Positions 37,472 through 47,027 are shown, counted from the first letter of the stretch. The stretch is DNA of 64,000 nucleotides from an uncultured Aquimarina sp. (GCA_947496705.1 CANMDW010000004.1:1-64000); one strand, 5' to 3'. Program-made: numbers and translations. The notes: a model not told the origin generated them from the sequence alone.

Positions 37472-38166
37472 TAAGCGTATTTAATTAATTTGATTTTTGT
37501 GATATTCAGTAAATCTTCTCATATAGATAGATTTTCTACAAAGTAAAGTAATTCTTTTTGATTATGCTACTCCAATGATAATACTGAGACTTATATGAAT
37601 TAATAGGAGTTGATTAAAACTTTTCTCAAAACACCTTGCTTATAAATGTGTACATACCGTAGCTGAGGGTGGCAGGGTGGCTTTATGTTTTTGTATAAAA
37701 ACATAAAGACGAAGGGTTTGAGAAAACCCAAGCGCTACTGCCAGACAAAAACAAACAAAAACACTTCAGCATTATATACAGTAAACTCTACCCTGCCTGC
37801 AGCAGGTACAGGCCCTCTTTCTTCCGACTCCTATGTCATCGGAATTCATCTCCCTTGTAGCTACAGGGGGGGTGCCACTTTTCTTTAGAGTTACTTACCA
37901 AAGAAAGATATAAGAATACTGTGGGTTGGCAGAAACAGGTCCGAAACAAAGCTTTATTGTGTAATTTGGAATAAACTTTAACACTACAAAGAGAAGATAA
38001 AGTCAATTTTCTAAAAATCAGCACGATTTATAGAAAACCCGGATAAGAAATGATGTATACATTTATGGGATAGGAGTAGAAGAATGTAGAACATAATTTA
38101 TAATTGAGTAAAATGCGGTAGCCGAAAAGCAATAATAGAGTAGGCAAAATTTAAATTATTTTAATT
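37472..38166. promoter_or_regulatory. Divergent spacer between the exporter and the precursor peptide
   Basis: No gene is supported. A perfect 12-bp hairpin with a four-base loop (CTTTATGTTTTT at 37681-37692 and its complement at 37697-37708) lies about 200 bases from the exporter start. A CCTGC...GCAGG palindrome is at 37791-37812 and a TGTAGCTACA palindrome near 37856. Promoters for both the exporter and the peptide must lie here; I could not assign a clear Bacteroidota -7/-33 pair. Confidence 0.5.
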
Positions 38167-38343
38167 ATGAAAACCAAGCTAAAATCTATTGGAAGAACTT
38201 TAACCAGAAATGAATTAGGGAAAATTGGCGGAGGAGCCATTAATCGAGCGGGAAAATGCAAGAGTGATGCTTTCTGTACTAAGGGATGTAGGGAACAAGT
38301 ATCTGATACTAAGTGGAAATGCAGTAATTGCTGTATAACTTAA
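38167..38343 (+). CDS. Double-glycine leader, six-cysteine secreted peptide precursor
   Basis: A 58-residue precursor. Residues 1-23 (MKTKLKSIGRTLTRNELGKI then GGG) form a double-glycine leader of the type used by Bacteroidota natural-product or bacteriocin precursors. The core of about 35 residues starts AINRAGKC and contains six cysteines (C31, C37, C41, C52, C55, C56), enough for three disulfides, and ends NCCIT. The core is basic. It faces a C39 peptidase-ABC exporter and HlyD pair that would cleave and secrete it. No lanthipeptide, radical SAM or other tailoring gene is adjacent, so the product is probably unmodified. No immunity gene was recognised. It could be antibacterial or a signal. 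Confidence 0.85.
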   Translation: MKTKLKSIGRTLTRNELGKIGGGAINRAGKCKSDAFCTKGCREQVSDTKWKCSNCCIT

Positions 38344-38413
38344 TTATGGAAAACCACTTTACCCTTTTGGGTGTTACCAAACAAATTTTTCAATAAGAAG
38401 AGCTCTTAAAACC

Positions 38414-38452
38414 AAAGAGTGCTGTAAAAGCACTCTTTGATCTCTTTTTTTG
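38414..38452 (+). terminator. Terminator downstream of the peptide gene
   Basis: AAAGAGTGCT (38414-38423) pairs with AGCACTCTTT (38429-38438), followed by a T-rich run to 38451. It lies 70 bases after the peptide stop, so the peptide is transcribed as a short monocistronic message. Confidence 0.88.
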
Positions 38453-38478
38453 GATGACTCAAAAAATTATATAATTCT

Positions 38479-39933
38479 TTATTCTTTTGCGATAGACCAG
38501 ATGGCAAAACTTCCTGCTGGGGCTACTATAGTAGTATTTCCATTGGCATCAGTGGTTAATCGTACTTTGGAGTTATTGGCATAATCAATCAAAGTTTTGT
38601 TAGACCAGTTGGTGCTTACCTCATGTTGTTTGGCGTTTTTACTAATATTCATATAAAGAATAAGACCAGGGTTGTTACCACTACCGTTTCTTTTCATAAT
38701 ATATTCATCTTTATTGGCTTCTATAATTTCGATATCACCAGTGGCAATCGTATTATAGATCTGGATCAGGTTTTTGATCTGTCCCTTGAAAGACTCGTTT
38801 TCATAATCCAGATAAAAGATGGTAGGATATCCATCATGGGTGAGCATATAGGCGTATGCTAATAATTTATTGGCATAACTAATCCTGTTATTAGCATCCT
38901 CATCTTTTTCTGTATCGTGATTGGCAGTAAAGGTAACCGCTTTATCAGGATAGATTTTGCGTAACATATTACCTTCTTCTCCCAGGGCAGTAAGGTCCTG
39001 GTTGCGATCCAGGGATTCCTCTAATCTGTAGAAACAAGCAAAGTCGAAAGCAGGAGATCCGGAAGCGTCTACCCAGTCTTTCAATACATCTTGGTTGCCA
39101 TCAAAGTTTTCACCTACCGAGAATCCGCCCACTTTGTCGTTCCAGGCTTTTACCCATTTTGGAGCAAAACTTTTTACATAGTCAAAACGCCATCCGTCAA
39201 AGCCCAGGGACTTATAAAATTCTGCTACCGAATCGTCTCTACCCCATAACCAGTCTTGTACGTACTGCTGGTCATGACACAGGTCGGTTTCGGCAAAAAA
39301 CAAATCCTGTTCATCATTGTTATGAATATCATTGGGGTGAAAATGTTCGTTGGTACGATTAAATTTTCCGGAAGCATTCCCGTTTTCTTCATTGAATAAG
39401 GAGTACACTTCTGCATCACCACGAAATGGATTGGCTTGTAACCCTCCACCCGAATTGTGCCCCATCACGATATCGGCAATCACTTCAATAGTATTGTCAT
39501 GAGATTTCCGGATGAGGCTTTCGAGTTCTTCACGAGAGCCAAAACGTGTCTCTTTATTTTCGGCTCCTCTTTGGCTAAATTCACCAACGTCAAAATAATC
39601 CATAGGATCATACCCCATAGAAGATTCTCCCGAGGCACCTTTTCCCGGGGCAGCCAGCCAAATTCTGTTGATTCCTGAAGCACTCCAATCTTCGATTTTG
39701 GTACTTACTTCGTCATACCATCCACCTTTGGGTTCTACATCCCAGTAGAAGGCTTGCATCATTACCCCGGCATCAGCTTTGGTAAATTGAGTAAGGTCTA
39801 GTTTTAGGTCTTCCTGAGCTACACCACCTCCATTAGACGAGGTATCATCATCTTCGGCACAGCTGGTCAAGACCATAACACATGCTCCTATAAGGAGACT
39901 GGTTCTTATAGTATGTTTCATATTTTTTTTCAT
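38479..39933 (-). CDS. Alpha-amylase family lipoprotein (GH13)
   Basis: A 484-residue lipoprotein (start at MKKNMKHT; MKHT at 39921 is an alternative) with lipobox LTSC. The GH13 barrel is complete: region I DIVMGHN, region II GWRFDYVKS with the catalytic Asp, region III VGENFDG with the Glu acid, and region IV TANHDTE. The VKSFAPKWVK pattern resembles the plant/archaeal-like GH13 subgroups (6/7). It probably degrades starch at the cell surface. It is the last gene of the susC-susD-susE operon, a SusG-like position. Confidence 0.92.
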   Translation of the reverse strand: MKKNMKHTIRTSLLIGACVMVLTSCAEDDDTSSNGGGVAQEDLKLDLTQFTKADAGVMMQAFYWDVEPKGGWYDEVSTKIEDWSASGINRIWLAAPGKGASGESSMGYDPMDYFDVGEFSQRGAENKETRFGSREELESLIRKSHDNTIEVIADIVMGHNSGGGLQANPFRGDAEVYSLFNEENGNASGKFNRTNEHFHPNDIHNNDEQDLFFAETDLCHDQQYVQDWLWGRDDSVAEFYKSLGFDGWRFDYVKSFAPKWVKAWNDKVGGFSVGENFDGNQDVLKDWVDASGSPAFDFACFYRLEESLDRNQDLTALGEEGNMLRKIYPDKAVTFTANHDTEKDEDANNRISYANKLLAYAYMLTHDGYPTIFYLDYENESFKGQIKNLIQIYNTIATGDIEIIEANKDEYIMKRNGSGNNPGLILYMNISKNAKQHEVSTNWSNKTLIDYANNSKVRLTTDANGNTTIVAPAGSFAIWSIAKE

Positions 39934-39990
39934 AATAATCAACCAAAATTGAGAGGCTGCTATAGAACAGCCTCGCATTTTGTTTTTGTT

Positions 39991-41100
39991 TTAGATGGTT
40001 ACTGGTGTCAACGAGTAGGTATATGCTCTTGGGTTGCTTAGATCTAACGTTATGATATAAGTTCCTCCGGCATCTACGGTTATATTTGATCCACCTTCAT
40101 CTAGGGATCCATCACCATTATCATCATTCCCAAAGTTCAAAGCCCAAGAATCATTAGCTCTGAACTTTATTTCACCAGCTGTAAGATCCAAAGTGACCGA
40201 CCACGTTCTTTTATCTTTATCATAGACCATATCGTGATCTTGATCGGGTCCGGCTTCGGCGGGTGCAAAACCTAAAGGTGTAGAAGAACCGGTAAGTGCC
40301 CATTCCATAGATTCCAGCTTATACTCAAGGTTTTCCAGATCGGCAGTTACTCTATAATACCCTGCAGTAGCCACAGGGATATCTTGCTCTCCATCTCCGT
40401 CTACTAAGGTTCCTTCGGTTCCGTTAAATCCATAATCGGGGAAGGTTACCCATTCTGGACCTGTAATAAATTTGAACTTAGAGTCGTTATTGGCAAAATA
40501 AACATACCCCTGGTACACCTGGCTTGTAAAACTTTCTGCCACGACTGCAGGAGTTTCTGCATCTTGCGGTGCCCAATCGGCGCCATAACCGCTTGCCATG
40601 GCATAATTACCAGGAAGCAATAGCCTGGGTAACTCTGTCGAATAAGGGGTAAGGGTAAGAATCAGGATATTTGATTCCATAGCGACACCACCGTTGCTTC
40701 CCAAAGAAGAAATCACACGAACTTCGATTGCTCCTTCTTGGTCTACCAGTAATCCTGACTTGATGGCCAAATCATTAAGATCGCTCACGGTCCAGGTGTA
40801 GGAACGCTCTGTGGTTACAGCAGCTTCAATAGCATTTTCAAATTCAGTTCCGGCCTGGGCAGCCACTATTGTATAAGTAACGGGTGTCTGGAAATTGTAT
40901 TCTGCATCATTCCATACAATGGTAAGTGCCTGGTCTCCTTCAATATCTTTATTTAAGGTTACCGTAGAGTTTGCTGTTACAATTGATGGTGCAGTAGCTT
41001 GGTCTTCCTGAACCACAAAGGTGGGTTCGTCATCTTCTACACAAGCATTGAAGCAAATGGTTGCTACCAATGCGAGGATTAAAATTGATATTTTTTTCAT
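39991..41100 (-). CDS. susE: SusE/SusF-like starch-binding outer-membrane lipoprotein
   Basis: A 369-residue lipoprotein with start MKKISILILALVATICFNAC, lipidated C20. The N-terminal SusE domain (residues 35-150) is followed by repeated carbohydrate-binding-like modules with KFITGPEWVTFPDYG and IKFRANDSWALNFGND blocks, typical starch-binding elements. It should sit on the cell surface and hold maltooligosaccharides for SusCD. The frame opens earlier at 41145, but that would overlap susD. It sits between susD and the amylase gene. Confidence 0.9.
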   Translation of the reverse strand: MKKISILILALVATICFNACVEDDEPTFVVQEDQATAPSIVTANSTVTLNKDIEGDQALTIVWNDAEYNFQTPVTYTIVAAQAGTEFENAIEAAVTTERSYTWTVSDLNDLAIKSGLLVDQEGAIEVRVISSLGSNGGVAMESNILILTLTPYSTELPRLLLPGNYAMASGYGADWAPQDAETPAVVAESFTSQVYQGYVYFANNDSKFKFITGPEWVTFPDYGFNGTEGTLVDGDGEQDIPVATAGYYRVTADLENLEYKLESMEWALTGSSTPLGFAPAEAGPDQDHDMVYDKDKRTWSVTLDLTAGEIKFRANDSWALNFGNDDNGDGSLDEGGSNITVDAGGTYIITLDLSNPRAYTYSLTPVTI

Positions 41101-41131
41101 GACTGTATAAATTAAGTTTTTTAATAGTTTT

Positions 41132-42793
41132 TTAGAATCCATCATTTTGCCCTAAATTTGGATTTGCCGACCTACTGGATGCAGGAACCGGAAATAGTTT
41201 AAAGTTATCTGAAATAGCGGTTCCGTTTTGTGGCCCTCCTTTGAATGACCATAAGTAGGATCCACCGGTATACAAACCAAATCGAATTAAGTCCTGTCTT
41301 CTATGAGCTTCCCAGTGTAGTTCTCTGGCGCGCTCATTTAGAATAAAATCCAGATTCAGGTCTCCTTCGGCAATGTTTCCAGACATATCTCCGAAAGCGC
41401 GTTCTCTTAGCAGATTCACATACCGGGTAGCCGTAGTGATGTCCCCACCACCACCTTCGAGATGTGCTTCGGCATACATCAAATACACATCGGCAAGTCT
41501 GAACAGTGGGAAATCGGTATCTACAAAGGTTTGATCCTGGCCTGGTTGTCCTGTAGAAGTGAGGTTAGAATATTTTGCCATTAAATATCCCGTAGAGGTA
41601 TCTAAAAGATCGGCACCAATAACAGGATCCCTATCCTCGGGTACAGCCGTACTACCAGAATCTACACTCACATCTTTTGTGACGAGTGTATTTCTTTCAT
41701 CATTGGCAAAAAGGGCATTCTCAAAAGCTTCCGACAATTCTGGGCGAACTCTGAATAAGTTTCCGAAACCAATAACACCAAAATCGGCAGGAGCTGGTTT
41801 GAAATCACCATTTCCGTTTTGTTGTCCTTGCATAATAATAGAAGCACCACCAAAATTCCGTACAGAGACACCATCTGCAATCACTGGAAAAATAATTTCG
41901 TTTTGTGCACCATTGGTATTATTATCGGCATTAAAGTTATTCAGATAATCTGGAGTTAACGAATATCCACTATCAATAATTTCCTGACATACTCTCAGGC
42001 AGTCGGCAAAACGGGCATTTCCATCACCAAGATATACTTCGGCATTTAAATACAGTTTGGCAAGAATCATTTTGGCTACCCCTTTATTTGCCCTGCCATA
42101 TAGTTCGGGATTTCCCGTGTTTACATCCAGCAAATCGGCATCTGCCTCCAGCAATTCCGTTTCAATGTAGTTGAATAGGTCCTGACCTGCAATTTCTGCT
42201 ACTCTGGTAAATCCAACAGGATCATTTTCGGTGGCAAAAGGGGCTCTTCTGAAAAGATCTAATAAATGGTAATTTGCCAATGCTCTTAGCACACGTGCTT
42301 CAGCTCGATAGGCTTTTATTTTTTCTCTGGTTGCGCTATCTTCGCCTCTTTCGTCGAGTTTGGCATCGGTAGTTTGTCTTAAGAACTCGTTTGCCAATGA
42401 GATTTCAAAAGTGGCTCTGGCCCAAAAGCCGAGAACGATAACGTTATTAGCATCCCAGCTATTTCTTTGTACCTGACGTATCCCGGGATCGTTTTCAAAA
42501 TTCCAGATGACTTCATCAGAGGCTAAACTTTGTAGGTTAAATAACCCACGTATGTAATTACCGGTACCGGCATCAATTCCTGCAAGATTAGATTCTCCAG
42601 GATCATCAAGCCCTACCAGTGAAAAGTTTCCGTATACTCCTGCAATAGCTCGGTCGTAACCTTCTGGCTGATTAAATACGTCTTCGGCCAGTAAATCGTC
42701 ATCATCTTCTAGTTCTATATCGAGATCTCCTTCGCAAGAGCCGAGTATCCCGATAAAAAGAAATGCGTATAAAAAAGATTTATATAATTTCAT
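41132..42793 (-). CDS. susD: RagB/SusD family nutrient-binding outer-membrane lipoprotein
   Basis: A 553-residue lipoprotein with lipobox LGSC at residue 20 and an acidic DIELEDDDD linker after it, a surface-export signal in Bacteroidota. The SusD fold is recognisable from the TPR-like helices (YRAEARVLRALANYHLLDLF) and the C-terminal LNERARELHWEAHRRQDLIR block. It caps the SusC barrel and binds alpha-glucan substrates. It starts ten bases after susC. Confidence 0.95.
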   Translation of the reverse strand: MKLYKSFLYAFLFIGILGSCEGDLDIELEDDDDLLAEDVFNQPEGYDRAIAGVYGNFSLVGLDDPGESNLAGIDAGTGNYIRGLFNLQSLASDEVIWNFENDPGIRQVQRNSWDANNVIVLGFWARATFEISLANEFLRQTTDAKLDERGEDSATREKIKAYRAEARVLRALANYHLLDLFRRAPFATENDPVGFTRVAEIAGQDLFNYIETELLEADADLLDVNTGNPELYGRANKGVAKMILAKLYLNAEVYLGDGNARFADCLRVCQEIIDSGYSLTPDYLNNFNADNNTNGAQNEIIFPVIADGVSVRNFGGASIIMQGQQNGNGDFKPAPADFGVIGFGNLFRVRPELSEAFENALFANDERNTLVTKDVSVDSGSTAVPEDRDPVIGADLLDTSTGYLMAKYSNLTSTGQPGQDQTFVDTDFPLFRLADVYLMYAEAHLEGGGGDITTATRYVNLLRERAFGDMSGNIAEGDLNLDFILNERARELHWEAHRRQDLIRFGLYTGGSYLWSFKGGPQNGTAISDNFKLFPVPASSRSANPNLGQNDGF

Positions 42794-42803
42794 TGCTAAT
42801 TTT

Positions 42804-45728
42804 TTAGTATTTATAGTTTAGTCCAAACATGAAGGTACGCCCTCTCGGAAAGATAGATTGATCTCTACCATCGTTTTGAATTTCAGGGTCTAATCCTGAG
42901 TAATCGGTAATAATAAAGGCGTTCTGAACACCTGCCCATAAACGAAGGCTGGATACACCTTTCATAATATCCCTCATAGTATATCCCAGAGTGATATTGT
43001 CCATTCTTACAAATGAAGCGTCTTCAACATAATAATCTGAAAGAATGACATCGGGTGTACTGCGGAAATTAGTTTCCAGTAACGTTGTAGGTGCATTATT
43101 AAATACATTTCTGAACAAATTCCCCGTTTGCGCATTGGCTGATGCCACATTATTATATACTTCGTTACCAAGTACTGCTCTTAGGTTGAAGCTAAAATCA
43201 AAATTATAAAAATCTATTCTTGATTGAAGCCCCATTAAAAAGTCTGGGGCAGCTGTACCAGAAACATATCGATCATTGTTATTTACCACACCATCACCAT
43301 TAAGGTCGGCATAGGCACCTTCAATAGGTCTTCCGTTGGAGTCATATACCTGTGCAAAGGTAAAAAATGAGAAAGGCGTTTCCCCTTGTCTGTGTATTTG
43401 TACGTTATTACCGGTTCCCCCATCGATCCCTCCAATCAATATATCGGCACCAAATGCCAGTTCGTCGATCTCCTGATTTAAATAGGTAGCATTATAGCTT
43501 ACATTCCAGTTCACATGCTCATTTCTAATAAGATCTGCACTCACAGAGAATTCTACACCTTCGGTCGTAAATTTACCGATGTTCTGGAATCCCTGATTCG
43601 AGAAGTTTACTGCATCGGGAACAGGGGCTTCCGAAAGCAAGTCATTAGATTCTTTTTTAAATACATCGATGGAACCGCTAATTCTGTCGTTCCAGAACCC
43701 ATAATCCAAACCGATATTATACTCGGTTATTTTCTCCCATTCGATGTCTTCATTTCTAAACTGCGCCTGAACGATATTTATGACCTGTCCGTTTAGTATA
43801 TATTGGGTATTAGGGTTACTTCCCCGATAGCGCTCAATATAGGCGTAGGCCTGATCGATATCCTGCTGTCCGGTAGTACCATATCCTAATCGCAATCTCA
43901 AGTTACTAAGTGTAGTAGAGTTTTTCAGGAAATTCTCCTCACTTATTTGCCAACCAAATGAACCTGCAGCAAAATATCCCCAACGGTTATCTTCACTAAA
44001 TCTTGAGGTACCGTCCCTACGGATGGATCCGGTTAAAAAGTATTTGTCATTAAGCTTCAGATTAGCTCTTGCAAAATATGCCAGTAGTACCACATCTGCC
44101 TCGATGTTTTCTTCCGGAACTCTGTTGGGATCTCTTTGATCTTCGGTTTTGAATTCTTCTACTTCAAATTTTTGGTAAGAATACCCTGCGGTGGCTTCTA
44201 CATTTAATCCTCCCAATGTTTTATTATATACCGCATAGGCATCCAATAATCTGTTTTCTGAAGTAAAATCGGTATCAGATTTAAATCCGTTAAACTCCCC
44301 GAATTCTGATCTAAAGGTATTGGCACTTTCTATAGAACGCTCTTCGAATCTTTTGGTTTCACTATTATCCAAACCTAAATTGAGTACTGCACGTACATCT
44401 GGGAAAAAGTGTAATTGATAATCGAGTTTTACATTCCCGTAATATCTTCTAACATTGGCGATGTTTCTGGTTTGCAATAGCTTGGCTACAGGATTACGTT
44501 GCACGTTTGCTCTGGCAAATCCATCTCCATTTAAATATTCGAAGAAACCTCCGTATTGAGAGTTAGGATCGAAAACCGGTTGCGTAGGGTCGAAATTAAT
44601 AGCATCTTTTTCTACACCTTCGGCAAATCTGTTTTTCTCAAAATTCAGATTGGCATTGATATCTACTTTCAAATGATTATTGAATGCTCTTGGGTTTAGG
44701 GAAAGTGAGGTAGTTGTTCTCTCAAATTTTGAGGTTTTTCTAAGCCCTTCCTGATCAGATCTGTTAACTGAAAGCCTTGTAGGCAATACCTGAAGAATCG
44801 AACCGCTTACAGATAAGTTATGAAGAGAAGAAAAAGCATCTCTGTATATTTCGTCCTGCCAATCGGTATTGGCAGTACCTAAATCCCCAACCCGATCTGG
44901 GAAGTTTTCGGCAATCAAAGCTCGAAATTCATCGGCAGAGAATGTATCTACTGCTTTTCCGATGGTGGTGATACTGGTTTGTGAGTCTAAACTAACCTGA
45001 AGGTTCTTCTTACCTTTTTTGGTAGTAATAATAATAACTCCGTTGGCACCCCGGTTACCATAAATAGCAGCCGATGATGCATCTTTAAGAATAGAAAACG
45101 ATTCGATATCGTTGGGGTTAATTGCTGAAAGTACAGATCTTGAACCATTATCATCATCAGCGGGATCGTTAATAGGTAGACCATCGATAACAATTAAGGC
45201 ATTATTAGAAGCGTTTAATGAAGCGCCCCCTCTAATTCTGATCTGTGAATTTCCGGCAGGGCCACCATTGGTATTAATGTTCACACCGGCAACTCTACCT
45301 GTAAAAAGGTTTTCTGCCGTTACATTGTTACCTGTGTTGAAGTCCTCTGATGTTATCAGAGCAACCGATCCTGTTAAATCTTTTTTCCTGGCAGAACCAT
45401 ATCCTATGAGTACTACCTGTTCTAGTTCTGCGGCATCCTCTTCTAAGATGACGTTTAGTGTGGTCTGGCCAGTGTATGCCAATTCCTGAGGTATAAATCC
45501 AACATAAGAGTATACAATAATATCTCCGTTGTTCACATTGCTTAAGGAATATTTTCCATCAAAATCGGTTGAAGCCCCATTTGTAGTCCCCTTAACAATA
45601 ATATTTACACCTGGAATAGGTTGCCCACTTCCAGCATCAGTAACTGTCCCTTCAACAGTTGACTGTGCAAAAAAGCTCATTGGTATTAACCACAATAAAA
45701 ACAATGCGCTTTTGGTAAATGTTTTCAT
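42804..45728 (-). CDS. susC: SusC/RagA family TonB-linked outer-membrane transporter
   Basis: A 974-residue outer-membrane importer. Signal peptide; carboxypeptidase-like regulatory domain at 24-110 (VEGTVTDAGSGQPIPGVNII); plug at about 115-235 (NALIVIDGLPIND, AAIYGNRGANGVIIITTKKG); 22-stranded barrel to the C-terminal aromatic FGLNYKY. It imports maltooligosaccharides with SusD using TonB energy. It is the first gene of the leftward sus operon and is transcribed away from lacI across a 223-base spacer with a likely operator. Confidence 0.97.
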   Translation of the reverse strand: MKTFTKSALFLLWLIPMSFFAQSTVEGTVTDAGSGQPIPGVNIIVKGTTNGASTDFDGKYSLSNVNNGDIIVYSYVGFIPQELAYTGQTTLNVILEEDAAELEQVVLIGYGSARKKDLTGSVALITSEDFNTGNNVTAENLFTGRVAGVNINTNGGPAGNSQIRIRGGASLNASNNALIVIDGLPINDPADDDNGSRSVLSAINPNDIESFSILKDASSAAIYGNRGANGVIIITTKKGKKNLQVSLDSQTSITTIGKAVDTFSADEFRALIAENFPDRVGDLGTANTDWQDEIYRDAFSSLHNLSVSGSILQVLPTRLSVNRSDQEGLRKTSKFERTTTSLSLNPRAFNNHLKVDINANLNFEKNRFAEGVEKDAINFDPTQPVFDPNSQYGGFFEYLNGDGFARANVQRNPVAKLLQTRNIANVRRYYGNVKLDYQLHFFPDVRAVLNLGLDNSETKRFEERSIESANTFRSEFGEFNGFKSDTDFTSENRLLDAYAVYNKTLGGLNVEATAGYSYQKFEVEEFKTEDQRDPNRVPEENIEADVVLLAYFARANLKLNDKYFLTGSIRRDGTSRFSEDNRWGYFAAGSFGWQISEENFLKNSTTLSNLRLRLGYGTTGQQDIDQAYAYIERYRGSNPNTQYILNGQVINIVQAQFRNEDIEWEKITEYNIGLDYGFWNDRISGSIDVFKKESNDLLSEAPVPDAVNFSNQGFQNIGKFTTEGVEFSVSADLIRNEHVNWNVSYNATYLNQEIDELAFGADILIGGIDGGTGNNVQIHRQGETPFSFFTFAQVYDSNGRPIEGAYADLNGDGVVNNNDRYVSGTAAPDFLMGLQSRIDFYNFDFSFNLRAVLGNEVYNNVASANAQTGNLFRNVFNNAPTTLLETNFRSTPDVILSDYYVEDASFVRMDNITLGYTMRDIMKGVSSLRLWAGVQNAFIITDYSGLDPEIQNDGRDQSIFPRGRTFMFGLNYKY

Positions 45729-45760
45729 AAAAATTAAATTAGTTTTTGATTGTTTTAAGT

Positions 45761-45778
45761 CTTATATTTTCACTTTCT
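45761..45778. repeat. 18-bp sequence shared with the transporter promoter region
   Basis: CTTATATTTTCACTTTCT here, in the susC leader, is repeated exactly at 47028-47045 in the leader of the MFS sugar transporter, same orientation on the plus strand. It may be a shared regulatory sequence or chance in AT-rich DNA. Confidence 0.45.
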
Positions 45779-45836
45779 GCGAACCAAAGTATGTAAATTT
45801 TGTGTTAAATTTTTAAGGATTTGTAGCTGATGCCTT

Positions 45837-45852
45837 ACGCAAACGTTTGCGT
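45837..45852. promoter_or_regulatory. Putative LacI-family operator (perfect 16-bp palindrome)
   Basis: ACGCAAACGTTTGCGT is a perfect palindrome with a central CpG, the classic form of LacI/GalR-family operators (GCAAACGTTTGC core). It lies 109 bases upstream of susC and 100 bases upstream of lacI, so it is well placed for control of both directions. Confidence 0.75.
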
Positions 45853-45951
45853 GTGGAAAACTTTTAAAACTTCGTTAAAATTTTAAGTAGAATTATGGCC
45901 ATATGGCATATTTTCGTGACTAAATTTAACTTTTAATTAAAAAAAGGGATA

Positions 45952-46983
45952 ATGAAACAAAAAGTTACGTTAAAACAAATTGCAAAAGAACTGGATGTTT
46001 CTATTTCTACGGTATCAAAAGCACTAAAAGATAGCGTAGAGATAAGTTTAGATACTCGTCAAAAGGTAAAAGCCTTCGCCAAGCTGTACAATTATAAGCC
46101 TAATAATATAGCCTTAAGCCTTAAGAACAGAAAGACAAAAACGATTGGGGTTATTATCCCCGAAATTGTGCACCACTTTTTTACTACAGTGATTGGAGGG
46201 GTTGAGAAAGTTGCCAATGAGAAAGGATATAACGTGATCATTTGCTCGTCTAACAACTCTTTTGATAAAGAAGTTATTAATATGGAGATGCTGGCAAGTG
46301 GAAGTGCCGATGGATTTATTCTATCTGTTGCCAAAGAGACACAACTAAAAAAGGATTATCATCATATTGAGGAAACAATGAACCAGGGAATGCCTGTAGT
46401 ACTTTTTGATAGAATCATTGATGAAGTGGTATGTGATAAGGTGATCATCGATGATGCCAAAGGAGCCCAAACAGCTACAAATCACCTGTTATCTCTTGGT
46501 TGTAAAAGAATAGCGATACTTACTACCGTAGATTATATAAGTGTTGGTAAATTAAGGACCAATGGATATCTAAGGGCATTGAGGGCTTATGAAGTTCCCG
46601 AAAGGGAGGAGTTGATCCTTAAGATAGAAGATATAGATAATTGTGAGTCTGAGATTTCAGATTTTCTGAAAGATAAGGATGTAGATGCTATTTTTGCAGT
46701 GAATGAATTATTTGCCGTTGCAGCAGCAAAAGTCTTACATGAACAAGGCAAAAATATTCCAAAAGATGTAGCGATTATCGGCTTTACAGATGGGATCCTT
46801 TCCAAACATTTTATCCCAAGTTTAACTACCGTAAGCCAACATGGAGAAGATATGGGGGTACAGGCAGCAAAATTGCTGATAGACAAATTAGAAGGCGATG
46901 ATGCGGCTATCGAAGAATATAGAACAGTGATCATTGATACTAGTTTAGTACAAAGACAATCCACAAAAAAAACAAAAGGGTGA
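45952..46983 (+). CDS. LacI-family transcriptional regulator of the maltose/starch locus
   Basis: A 343-residue regulator: an N-terminal LacI helix-turn-helix (VTLKQIAKELDVSISTVSKAL, residues 3-23) with hinge YKPNNIALSLK, then a periplasmic-binding-protein-like sensor domain (62-335). It stands between susC and the transporter genes, the place where flavobacterial alpha-glucan loci carry a LacI-type regulator instead of SusR. Its likely effector is maltose or a phosphorylated sugar, and its likely operator is the palindrome at 45837. Confidence 0.93.
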   Translation: MKQKVTLKQIAKELDVSISTVSKALKDSVEISLDTRQKVKAFAKLYNYKPNNIALSLKNRKTKTIGVIIPEIVHHFFTTVIGGVEKVANEKGYNVIICSSNNSFDKEVINMEMLASGSADGFILSVAKETQLKKDYHHIEETMNQGMPVVLFDRIIDEVVCDKVIIDDAKGAQTATNHLLSLGCKRIAILTTVDYISVGKLRTNGYLRALRAYEVPEREELILKIEDIDNCESEISDFLKDKDVDAIFAVNELFAVAAAKVLHEQGKNIPKDVAIIGFTDGILSKHFIPSLTTVSQHGEDMGVQAAKLLIDKLEGDDAAIEEYRTVIIDTSLVQRQSTKKTKG

Positions 46984-47027
46984 TCCTTTTTATTGAAAAA
47001 TTATAATATCTTTGACGCCAGTCAAAA

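Noticed and set aside
37685..37888. 67-codon frame in the exporter-peptide spacer as a second precursor peptide
   Set aside because: It starts inside a perfect hairpin, lacks a double-glycine leader, and runs through a palindromic repeat zone.
45898..45907. GCCATATGGC palindrome upstream of lacI as an operator
   Set aside because: It is only ten bases, lacks the LacI-type CpG centre and has no second copy; too weak to list as a site.
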